A stretch of 27,879 bases of DNA from a virus. The notes below the pieces were generated by a model. The model was not told the DNA's origin and ran no database searches. It was given only the letters and a program-made list of their open reading frames with translations. This document shows positions 6,715-15,224 of this stretch, piece after piece. The position numbers and the translations under genes are program-made. Where the stretch lies: IMG/VR virus record IMGVR_UViG_3300022200_002351, positions 1 to 27,879 of that record. The stretch is one strand, 5' to 3'. Within the stretch, counting starts at the first letter, position 1, and every line of letters begins with the position of its first letter.

Positions 6715-9141
6715 TTATACTAGACTTATTGTAGGTGCTCTAGCGTTTAGATTTGATCCAATCTGGGACGTTCCAACGGGAAATCCTGTTATTTGAAATG
6801 TGATTGTTGGGTAAGTTGCTATACCAGCACCAGATTGACCAAGATATCCCATTTGAGAAGAATCAGATGTTAATTCTATATCCCTGTTTATAACCACGAA
6901 CCCAGCAAAACATGTCTCTTCTCTTTGATCTGGAAGTTGTATTCTCCTATTACTGAAAAACTCACCATTAAATGGAGGAGCACCAGCAGGTATTAAATGG
7001 TTGTCGTCTCTATTACCACCAAAAAATTGGTCTTGTGCTACCCATGCAACGTAGATAGTGAATTCGTTTCTTTGCTTTTCTACCCAAACAGCATTAGTTC
7101 CAGTTCCTCCAACAAAGTAGTCATACTGTGGTTGGCAACTCATTGGGGCGCAGTTCCATAATTGAACGTCAACGTGGTAATCATCCATCCAATTAACTGA
7201 AGACCTATCTATGAATATTCTCTTTTTAACATAGAAAATATTCATCATGCCGCTCTTACCTCTCCAGTTTTTGGTTCCTATTTTATTAAGTCTTGATGAA
7301 AGATTAAAGTTTGAATATGATCCAAAAGAGTGACCGTCTAGATTATCAGAGTCTCCATTAAAAGCATGTACGTGTATTCTATCATTTGGATACTGACCCG
7401 CATTAGGTAAGTTATTTCCCTCGACCCATGGAGCTACATCCCAGTCTGGGTAATCTGGTATTGAGTAATCGTTTGGAAGGCCATATCTGGTTTTCATTGC
7501 TGACTTTAGAGCTTCCGTTGTAACAGAACCCTGAAGTTGAGTGTCAGATATATATTTACATATTGCACCCTCAACTCCAAAGTTAAATCCTCCCTTGACA
7601 TAACCTCCACCAACTATCTTTGGTGATGTTTGAGCAGAAATTGAAGTGGAAAGTGATGTTATCTGAGACCGTAGTGCTCTATAAGCTCTCTTAATCTCGT
7701 AATCCAACTCTGCTTGTGTTGCTACTGGGTTAGCTATGGAGAGTTGTGGTACAGCAGCAGCAATACCAGCCCTTTCATTATAACTTAATTCGGTAGTTCT
7801 GAGGAATGGTCTAATATCAATTACATCCGCACTAGTTAGAATTGGAGTTCCTCTATCATTCTTAGGAGCGTCTCTCCTAACAACAATGTAAGCTAGTGGA
7901 AGAATAGTCTGACCAATTAAACTATAATGTTCTTCAGGTAAAGTTTCTGATAGTAGTGGGCTAAGGTTCATCAAGTCATCAGGTACAGGGAAAGAACCTT
8001 TAATTCCTGAGTCACCCTCTCCCGTAACCCCAAAGCCACCGTAATTCATGTAAAGATCCGATGGATCTGCTAGAATTTTAGATCTTCCTTGGGAGTCTAT
8101 ACCTTCATAGTTTTTATATGATGAATTTCCAACTGCATCTAGAGGACCCTCAGTAAAGTTCATACCTATCCCAGCACCAAGAACAAGTCCCAACTGTGGC
8201 CTATTTATTTTTGTTGGATTATCATTTATAAACTTAGCAATAGTGGTAGAGCTTGTATCTACTGGCTTAGAATAAACAAATAGCAAATCAATTCTAACAG
8301 CATTCGGAGCTAAGGCTTCTTCAGCTTCACTAAATGGAACTCTATTTCCTGCTTCATTAGTATAATAAAAGTCTTCAACATTAAACTCAGGTATCGTAAT
8401 TGACAATTCACTTGGAACATCAACTACTGCTGTTCTAGTTACACCACGCCATAACTTAACAAAATTTGTTTCAGCAACACCTAGGGAAGCAAACCCTAAT
8501 GCACCTGCATTATCATATTGCCTTAAAACGAACTCTGTCCCTCTTTGGCTATTATTTGCCCAAAGTTGGACCTCGGTTATAGGATAAGGAGGTGTATTTA
8601 TTCCATCAGGGTAATCTATATTTGCCGTATTCCCTGGGGTTATAACTTGGTTACCATCTCTAGGTCTAAGAACAGGATAAGTAAATGCTCTCTCTGATAA
8701 GCCATTCATGCCAAAAGAGCTTTGTGTATTGTAAAACTTAAAGTTCTCTAATAATGGACCTAGAACTTGGTCATTCAATAAGGTAGCAGCCCAGGTATTG
8801 CTTTCAGTAATATCAAAGCCAGTAAGATGTCTAATTATTTGCAATCTATTTAAACTGTAAGCGTCGTTAATTCTAGCAGTAAATCTTCCTGGTTTAACCT
8901 TGACTGTAGAATCTGAACCCTCTACATATGGCTTTAACTCATTAAGCTCATTCCTATCAATACCATCAACACCAGCAGCAGTATTAAGTTCAGCTACTTG
9001 ATCCTTCAACCACAAAGTATTTTCATGAATTTGCTTTAAAGGTATATTATCCACTTCCCAATAGTAGGGATCATTAGCTTTAAAGAATCTTACTGGGTCT
9101 GTAAACCTATAGTTACTATCGTAAAATTTAATCCTACTCAT
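6715..9141 (-). CDS. Large virion protein with WExDNxP N-terminal motif, unknown function
   Basis: An 808-residue protein I cannot place in a named family. Residues 25-52 hold a motif, YYWEVDNIPLKQIHE, that is shared with the N-terminus of the gene immediately upstream (9 identities over 25 positions), suggesting a common way of docking into the particle. The rest is beta-rich, with many short strands, Asn/Gly/Pro turns and a long central region. A predicted helix around 485-515 (LDYEIKRAYRALRSQI) could trimerise. No cysteine-rich module or signal peptide. The start ATG (9141) overlaps the previous stop (TAATG) and has AAGGA upstream. Its place among baseplate genes suggests a wedge-associated or fibre-like structural protein. 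Confidence 0.8.
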   Translation of the reverse strand: MSRIKFYDSNYRFTDPVRFFKANDPYYWEVDNIPLKQIHENTLWLKDQVAELNTAAGVDGIDRNELNELKPYVEGSDSTVKVKPGRFTARINDAYSLNRLQIIRHLTGFDITESNTWAATLLNDQVLGPLLENFKFYNTQSSFGMNGLSERAFTYPVLRPRDGNQVITPGNTANIDYPDGINTPPYPITEVQLWANNSQRGTEFVLRQYDNAGALGFASLGVAETNFVKLWRGVTRTAVVDVPSELSITIPEFNVEDFYYTNEAGNRVPFSEAEEALAPNAVRIDLLFVYSKPVDTSSTTIAKFINDNPTKINRPQLGLVLGAGIGMNFTEGPLDAVGNSSYKNYEGIDSQGRSKILADPSDLYMNYGGFGVTGEGDSGIKGSFPVPDDLMNLSPLLSETLPEEHYSLIGQTILPLAYIVVRRDAPKNDRGTPILTSADVIDIRPFLRTTELSYNERAGIAAAVPQLSIANPVATQAELDYEIKRAYRALRSQITSLSTSISAQTSPKIVGGGYVKGGFNFGVEGAICKYISDTQLQGSVTTEALKSAMKTRYGLPNDYSIPDYPDWDVAPWVEGNNLPNAGQYPNDRIHVHAFNGDSDNLDGHSFGSYSNFNLSSRLNKIGTKNWRGKSGMMNIFYVKKRIFIDRSSVNWMDDYHVDVQLWNCAPMSCQPQYDYFVGGTGTNAVWVEKQRNEFTIYVAWVAQDQFFGGNRDDNHLIPAGAPPFNGEFFSNRRIQLPDQREETCFAGFVVINRDIELTSDSSQMGYLGQSGAGIATYPTITFQITGFPVGTSQIGSNLNARAPTISLV

Positions 9142-12100
9142 TATGAATCCTTACTGTCAAGCTCGAAAGTATTACTTGATCTAAATCCCCTACCAATATC
9201 TCTATATGTATCATTCGCAAAGTCCCCATACTTAACTTGAGTATAAGGTAAGATTCTTCTTACAGGAGTTGGAATATTAGACTTTCCAATGCTACAGTGT
9301 TTTGCATTGGCAAAAAGATTAGATGATGATTCGTCTAACAAAACCGCTCCATTCTGATTAGAAATAATCTCATTACTATAATAGTACCCTGAAGTTTCCC
9401 ATTGACTATTAACGGTATTATATCTTCTTATTCTAGAATCTAGACTAGAAGGGCCTATTGAGGAGCAATTAGATGATGCGTGGTACCCCTGACTATATAT
9501 TTGATCTATTTCTCCGACTCTTCCACCTAATCCTGATATTGAAAGAATCGAAGCTTCTGGATGAACTGAGAAATACAGTCTAAAAGGGCCTTTATTCTTA
9601 TGAACATCTGGTGCCCAAGGGTTACCACTACATGGTGCATAAAAGTCTATAAGAGATAAGGATTCTGTGTCTGGGGTAGTCATAGGAGCCCCACTATGGA
9701 AGGTATCTTCACTACCTACTTCTAACCATCCACCTAAAGGCCCATGGTAGTTTGCATCTTCTGGATAGTCTTCTTCTACTGAAACAAATGCTGACTCCAT
9801 TGTACTATCATTACCTATATTCCAAATAAATAATTTGTTACATAAATATACTGATCCTCCAGTAGTATCGTAATAAACATCAGATGGATTCCAGAATCCG
9901 CATGGGAAGTGAACATTTTTTAAATCAATATGACTTTGATTTAACGCTCTTACACACATTCCGCCATAAGTTAATTCAGTGTAGGTAGTGGTGTCCTCCC
10001 CTGGATCAAAGATTTGATTTTTGCCTGTAAGAAGGGCTGGAATTGTATGGGACCCTATTTTTTGAAATGAGGTCCCACTATTTTTTGCACCTATATTATA
10101 ATTATTTATAACTCCTCCACCTCCATCTATAGGGTTTGGATAAAACTGTATGAATCCACTGGAGATATAATCACCATTTGACCCTGGGTCGTATAGGGGT
10201 CCATCAGTTACTGCGGTAACTCCATACTCCCCTTTCCAATAGTTTTTGTAATATCCTAAATCCTTAATGTTTAAAGTAGAGTGCTTATCCAATACAATAC
10301 AAGACCTTGTAGAATGTAGTTCAACCATTGTATGGTTGAAAGGATCATTAAGGTTATATGAATCTACATCAAAGTTTGCATCAGTATTATCTGTAGGTGG
10401 TTTAATAGCGATTATAGAATTATCTTCTGCATATAAATCAACACCGAATTGAGCAAAAGCAGTAGGACCATTTATTTCTATTTTAGAACCTTGTCCTGCA
10501 TAAGCTCCCGCTAACCTTTCTTGTCTTGCTTGATTAGGAGGTCCAAAAACTTTAGTAGCATAATGTTTTGATCCTTGCAAAGTCATAGTAGACCCATTAG
10601 TTACAGAAATTTCTGATCCCTTTACTGCAAAGTTTGCTATAGATTGCTCATCCTCTCTTATTATGTTACAATGTATTAGTTTGGCCTCTGAATTATTTTT
10701 TAAAGATATAGCTGGTAAGATACCGTCTGAATTTCCAAACAGGTAATCAGCCCCAACTGGGCGTCCGAATGATCTTGAAAAGTTAAATCGTCCTACTTTA
10801 TCAACTATCGCAGAAGTTTGAACTGGTAGTAGTTTAGAATTAAAAAGCTCTAGATGTGATCCATTGGCAGAAAAGTCGTAGTGATAAAAGGTGTCATAAT
10901 TAGCTCTAGGATCACTTTCTTTTGTAGTTGGTAAAATACTATTCTTATTGTAAATTAAGTTAGAAATATTTAATTTAACTGCTTGTTTTTGATTTCCTAT
11001 TGCTGTTAATTTATCTAATTCTAAAGTTGAATTAAAACAATCCGCTCCAACAAGGTTACCTAAAATAAAAGTTCTACCATTTAAGGAATACTTTGAGTTT
11101 ACAGCCTTTAAACCATAACCGGTGTTTAACTCTAATGATAAAGCTGTATTATAAGCAATAGATAAATTTTGTGATTCTTTATTTTTATCTTCATACACCC
11201 CACCTTTTAGGATAGAGTTCTCTAAGTTTATTCCTATAGTATTCCTACTGAACTCTAGAATAGTATTTCTTGTTTCAGTCGGCTTTGCAAGATTAACCTC
11301 ACCTAATAATGAATCTAATTTACTTGCATACAAATTATCCATGTGGGATTGAGTAGAACTTATATTAATTAATGAGTTTATGGCATGTAGCCCTGCTGAA
11401 TCATCATCGCGCAATAGAGTATTTTCAAAACTATTATCTAAATCAATATAGTTTATTCTTTCTTCCCATGGACCTATCAATCTCTCGCTATCACCAGGAG
11501 TAAAGCCATAGTTTCTAGTAGCTACACAGGATCTTAAAATATTTATTTCAGAGTTTACAACTTTTATACCTGCTCTTCTATGCCTAGTTGAGACGATGTT
11601 TTCTAGATAAATATTTGTAGAATTTGAAATAAAAACTCCATAATCGTTATTACTAACAGTTGAACCAGACCCGTCTACGAAAAAGTTTCTTACATATATT
11701 GGACCATTACAATTGTCAATAATAATTTTTGGCAATGTGTTTCCATAGAATAATGAAATAACCTCTGTACCATTTTTAATGTTATTTTCATAATTTACTC
11801 TTTCATCAGTAACTAAATCAAAGGAACTAGCATCTTTTGTGTGAATTTCATCACTATTATTAGGATTATACTCATAAGCTTCAAAATAAACTCCATGCTC
11901 CCCATTAGGGTGATCGGATGGGTCCCTTCGATTTCCAGATCCTCCTCTATTAGGAATAACTAAAGTTCCTCTGTTATAAATTAAGTTACTTGGAGACTTA
12001 ACATAACCATTTAATACAGTATTATTTATTCTTTGATCTTCACTTGCAAGAGTTGAACTATAAACGAAAGAATCAATACTCTCGCATTTAGATTGTTTAA

Positions 12101-12701
12101 AAATTCTAAAAGGTGCTTGATCAAGTGGCGCATATTTAGCGTCAAGCAACTCTTTTGCATAGTCTACTGAAGATACGCCAGAAGCAAAATTGTATTCATT
12201 TAAACCATCGGTATTGTCTTCAGTATTTGTCCTTTCACTAATGAATAGTACTGTAGCAAAAGTAGAGGACGCTCCTGCTTCAGTATGGGCGAAGTTTTTA
12301 TTAACAATTTCTAATGATCCACTTGGACCAAATGTAAAGTTTCTTAGCTCTAAGGAATCCTGGAGGCCGAAATTAGCAATTTCTACGACAACAGGAAAGT
12401 TAACATACTTAGGTATTGCCTCAATGCAAGTTTTAATATCCCTGAATATATTTTTAGAACATCCCATTAACTCATCTGGGACATCGGCAGATACGACTAA
12501 AGCTGCACCAGGGACGGATGAGGTTGGGTAACCGAGCTTCTCCCATAGTAAATAAGTTCTCTCATCCAAATCGTATATTGGTAAATTGTCTTGCTCCCAG
12601 TTATAAAAAGAACTAGTATCAAACTTTGTTACCTTATCTGTCCAACAATTGAAAAGCTTGGTAACTCCTGTAACAGTATAAAAGTCGTCGGGAAAATACA
12701 T
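9141..12701 (-). CDS. Beta-helix virion protein (pectate-lyase-like fold), possible tailspike
   Basis: A 1186-residue protein. Residues 31-56 carry FYNWEQDNLPIYDLDERT, matching the motif in the next gene. Residues about 60-120 recall the catalytic-leader region of tailspikes (SADVPDELMGCSKNIFRDIKTCIEAIP). Residues about 320-800 show repeated rungs with Asn-Ser turns and alternating hydrophobics (NSTNIYLENIVS, NSEINILRSCVATRN, NSLINISSTQSHMDN, NSTLELDKLTAIGN), typical of right-handed parallel beta-helices of the pectate lyase superfamily. The last 300 residues are Gly/Ser/Tyr-rich. No catalytic residues can be assigned without a structure. It follows the 206-residue gene with a TAAAATG junction; GGAG is about 14 nt upstream, so translation is likely coupled. 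It could be a depolymerising tailspike or a purely structural fibre. Confidence 0.82.
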   Translation of the reverse strand: MYFPDDFYTVTGVTKLFNCWTDKVTKFDTSSFYNWEQDNLPIYDLDERTYLLWEKLGYPTSSVPGAALVVSADVPDELMGCSKNIFRDIKTCIEAIPKYVNFPVVVEIANFGLQDSLELRNFTFGPSGSLEIVNKNFAHTEAGASSTFATVLFISERTNTEDNTDGLNEYNFASGVSSVDYAKELLDAKYAPLDQAPFRIFKQSKCESIDSFVYSSTLASEDQRINNTVLNGYVKSPSNLIYNRGTLVIPNRGGSGNRRDPSDHPNGEHGVYFEAYEYNPNNSDEIHTKDASSFDLVTDERVNYENNIKNGTEVISLFYGNTLPKIIIDNCNGPIYVRNFFVDGSGSTVSNNDYGVFISNSTNIYLENIVSTRHRRAGIKVVNSEINILRSCVATRNYGFTPGDSERLIGPWEERINYIDLDNSFENTLLRDDDSAGLHAINSLINISSTQSHMDNLYASKLDSLLGEVNLAKPTETRNTILEFSRNTIGINLENSILKGGVYEDKNKESQNLSIAYNTALSLELNTGYGLKAVNSKYSLNGRTFILGNLVGADCFNSTLELDKLTAIGNQKQAVKLNISNLIYNKNSILPTTKESDPRANYDTFYHYDFSANGSHLELFNSKLLPVQTSAIVDKVGRFNFSRSFGRPVGADYLFGNSDGILPAISLKNNSEAKLIHCNIIREDEQSIANFAVKGSEISVTNGSTMTLQGSKHYATKVFGPPNQARQERLAGAYAGQGSKIEINGPTAFAQFGVDLYAEDNSIIAIKPPTDNTDANFDVDSYNLNDPFNHTMVELHSTRSCIVLDKHSTLNIKDLGYYKNYWKGEYGVTAVTDGPLYDPGSNGDYISSGFIQFYPNPIDGGGGVINNYNIGAKNSGTSFQKIGSHTIPALLTGKNQIFDPGEDTTTYTELTYGGMCVRALNQSHIDLKNVHFPCGFWNPSDVYYDTTGGSVYLCNKLFIWNIGNDSTMESAFVSVEEDYPEDANYHGPLGGWLEVGSEDTFHSGAPMTTPDTESLSLIDFYAPCSGNPWAPDVHKNKGPFRLYFSVHPEASILSISGLGGRVGEIDQIYSQGYHASSNCSSIGPSSLDSRIRRYNTVNSQWETSGYYYSNEIISNQNGAVLLDESSSNLFANAKHCSIGKSNIPTPVRRILPYTQVKYGDFANDTYRDIGRGFRSSNTFELDSKDS

Positions 12702-12702
12702 T

Positions 12703-13323
12703 TTAGAAAGTAATACTCCATCTAAAAACTAAAGCAAAGTCATCAGTTTTTCTGATACCTGAGAACTGTCTGTAGGCTACAAGTATAGGGGCCGGTGGAT
12801 CATTCTTCTTTATATTCTTCATAAAGAGCCCGATCTCATTAAGTAGGGAATCTTCCCCATCTCTCTGAAGGTCGTTGGCAACAGTCTCATCTAAAACTAT
12901 TGTAAATCTAACAGTCCTAGAGTCTAATCTAGTTATTTGATTATATGGTATAATTCCATATAAATTATCCTCTGCTGCAACGGAAGCTGTAGAACCCTTT
13001 ATTATATGCCCGGTTACAACATATAGATTACTATACTCCTCTATGTATTCATCTAAAGCAGTTAAAGGACCAACTAGTTCATACCTATCAGCAATCTCGT
13101 CATTTGGGTCATCACCACTAACGCCTACTTGAAATCTATCTATTTGAAAGTCAGTTATCTTATCGGACCCTACGAGTGAAAATAAGTGAGATAATCCAAT
13201 ACCCATACCAGAGGTAATGATATTGTGATCATCGAATACAACTTCTTCACTGCCATCTTGATAGCGTTTTGACACTGTTAAGTGCCCAGCTATATTTAAT
13301 TCGTTTTCAATATTTAAGTTCAT
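12703..13323 (-). CDS. Tail/baseplate beta-sandwich protein, unknown specific role
   Basis: A 206-residue, beta-rich protein. The layout (N-terminal strands around HLTVSKRYQDGS, then NIITSGMG, then RFQVGVSG, and a C-terminal NEIGLFMKNIK ... VAYRQFSGIRKTDDFALVFRWSITF-type end) follows the common pattern of small phage tail proteins in which an EIGLF strand and a final W-x-I-T-F strand close a beta sandwich. That pattern is recognised from many phage genomes, but I cannot tie it to a numbered T4 protein. No ribosome site is evident; the ATG follows the previous stop by one base (TAAAATG). Likely a baseplate or fibre-connector component. Confidence 0.78.
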   Translation of the reverse strand: MNLNIENELNIAGHLTVSKRYQDGSEEVVFDDHNIITSGMGIGLSHLFSLVGSDKITDFQIDRFQVGVSGDDPNDEIADRYELVGPLTALDEYIEEYSNLYVVTGHIIKGSTASVAAEDNLYGIIPYNQITRLDSRTVRFTIVLDETVANDLQRDGEDSLLNEIGLFMKNIKKNDPPAPILVAYRQFSGIRKTDDFALVFRWSITF

Positions 13324-13324
13324 T

Positions 13325-15223
13325 TTAACTGAATTTTAATTTAATATCAAATCTAAACCCTAATGGGACTCCCACATATTCACTAGCGTTCATAAATAAA
13401 TGCATAGCAGCTTCTTGGGTAGCACCAGAAGATTTATTGTTTACATAGAGAAGATCTCTAGAAGATATATATTTACTAAAGAGTTTATATTTTCTAGGAT
13501 TATTGTTTATAGAGAAATTATAAGGTGGATTTTCTCCATTTTTAAGCATTTCTTTTATATCTAGAGTCCATAATCCAATAGAATATAAACCACCAAATAA
13601 ATACATAGCTCCAGCGTCCCCCGATGGAACTAAGAAAGATACGTGCATACAGGTATTACTAGTATCCGTCTCTATTCTTCTAAAAGCTTTACATTCAGAT
13701 AATTCATCATATAAGTTATCCAAAGTTCCAGTTAAAGCTTCACCATCTCTAAATGTTAGGAATCCATTCTCATCTACCGTGCCATAAGTATTAAATCCAG
13801 GGCTGAGAGTCCCGGACATAATTTGATTCTCTCCAAAGTTATTCCCAGGATCTTTAGCATAAATAACAAAGCTAGCATCTAAAGCAGATGGTATGAAAGT
13901 TCCTCCATCAGTCCATAAGGATGATACATCATCGACACCTGGAATAGTTTTAATGTTTTGAGCATAATTCAAATAATGACCAAGATCGTAGTTAATCTTT
14001 AAAAAATCAAGTAATTCAGTAAAGTCTACTGATTCACTACTACTTACGATATAAGGAGTGCAATTTACTTCTTCTAACCTAGTATCAGTTGGTTTAGGAT
14101 CAGAGGGTAATAGTTTATAATATAAATCCAAGGCAGAAGCTGTGCCATAAGAATCATATCCAGATAATGCATTATCCTCACCCTCCTTTAAGACAATGAA
14201 GGTTGGCCAATTTAGTCCGACCCCTGTGTTAGCCGGGTTATCATAGACAGAAAACTTTAAATCAGCCTCGTTACCTACTCCAGGGAACCCCTGCTCATTA
14301 ATGGTTATCCTTATTCCACCTTGAGGATCAGCGGAAAGACCAAAACTTAACTTTTTGGAATCTATATCCCCCGCTCCAATCGGAATTAAAAAGAATGAAA
14401 TTTTGTCAGTGGCACCTGGAATATATGTTGAAGTATATTGGAATTCTTCGCCATCAGCGTAAGTGCCGGTTATAATAATCTCATCCCCTCCATAATAAGA
14501 GTTTCCTGGGTCTTTTGTATCTTTTACTATACTTAATCTATTTAATTCAGTATCCTGGTTAGGGCTTGTGTTAGTTCCGGTAACAAGGTATTCTAAGTTA
14601 GATCCATTAAATATCAAATTTATAACTGCTTTATCAGCATTATCATCTAGCTCCAAAGTCACGTCTGAGCCAATACTACTAGTGTAGATATTAGTAATAT
14701 CATTATTTGTTCGACTTCTTATCTTATTAGAAGCAAGACCATTAAAAATTGATGTTACTTCATGCCGACCAAAATTTTCAAGAATACTTACACCAAAATC
14801 GCCGAGGTAGACGCTGTCAGTTACTGTTCCACCATTATCAGTGGCTGTAACGAATATACTAGTTGTCGCAAAGTCTGTTAGATTTAGTTCTTTGTTAGCT
14901 AATGCAGCAAAAGAAAAGCTAGCAGGCCCATAAGCTGATAATGAATCATCAGAACCTAATAATTCACGTATGTTTACATTATTGCTATACGACACTACAC
15001 CTAAATAATTCTTATAGGATGAATCTATTGGAGCTAAATTATCATATCTAAAAAGACTTTTATGTGCATGGTTTCTAAATCCATCCCCGTCCTTACCGAA
15101 AGAGACAGCCATTATAGTATAGTTAGAAGTGTCTAATATAGATGACGCACTTTCTAAACCACTAAGGTAGGGTGGTATAGTCATTATATCAGCAATATGT
15201 TCTCTGGCTAAATCTAAAATCAT
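13325..15223 (-). CDS. Virion structural protein, possible baseplate wedge component
   Basis: A 632-residue protein encoded between the gpI/gp7-like gene and the 206-residue gene. It is acidic and beta-rich with an N-terminal segment SNYTIMAVSFGKDGDGFRN and no signal peptide. The C-terminal 120 residues contain SIGLWTLDIKEML followed by RKYKLFSKYISS and end in LGFRFDIKLKF, an arrangement resembling the EIGLF ... RWSITF end of the neighbouring 206-residue protein. In T4, gp7 is followed by gp8, so position suggests a gp8 counterpart, but length (T4 gp8 is about 334) and sequence do not support a firm call. The start is ATG at 15223 one base after the previous stop (TAAAATG). Confidence 0.75.
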   Translation of the reverse strand: MILDLAREHIADIMTIPPYLSGLESASSILDTSNYTIMAVSFGKDGDGFRNHAHKSLFRYDNLAPIDSSYKNYLGVVSYSNNVNIRELLGSDDSLSAYGPASFSFAALANKELNLTDFATTSIFVTATDNGGTVTDSVYLGDFGVSILENFGRHEVTSIFNGLASNKIRSRTNNDITNIYTSSIGSDVTLELDDNADKAVINLIFNGSNLEYLVTGTNTSPNQDTELNRLSIVKDTKDPGNSYYGGDEIIITGTYADGEEFQYTSTYIPGATDKISFFLIPIGAGDIDSKKLSFGLSADPQGGIRITINEQGFPGVGNEADLKFSVYDNPANTGVGLNWPTFIVLKEGEDNALSGYDSYGTASALDLYYKLLPSDPKPTDTRLEEVNCTPYIVSSSESVDFTELLDFLKINYDLGHYLNYAQNIKTIPGVDDVSSLWTDGGTFIPSALDASFVIYAKDPGNNFGENQIMSGTLSPGFNTYGTVDENGFLTFRDGEALTGTLDNLYDELSECKAFRRIETDTSNTCMHVSFLVPSGDAGAMYLFGGLYSIGLWTLDIKEMLKNGENPPYNFSINNNPRKYKLFSKYISSRDLLYVNNKSSGATQEAAMHLFMNASEYVGVPLGFRFDIKLKFS

Positions 15224-15224
15224 T

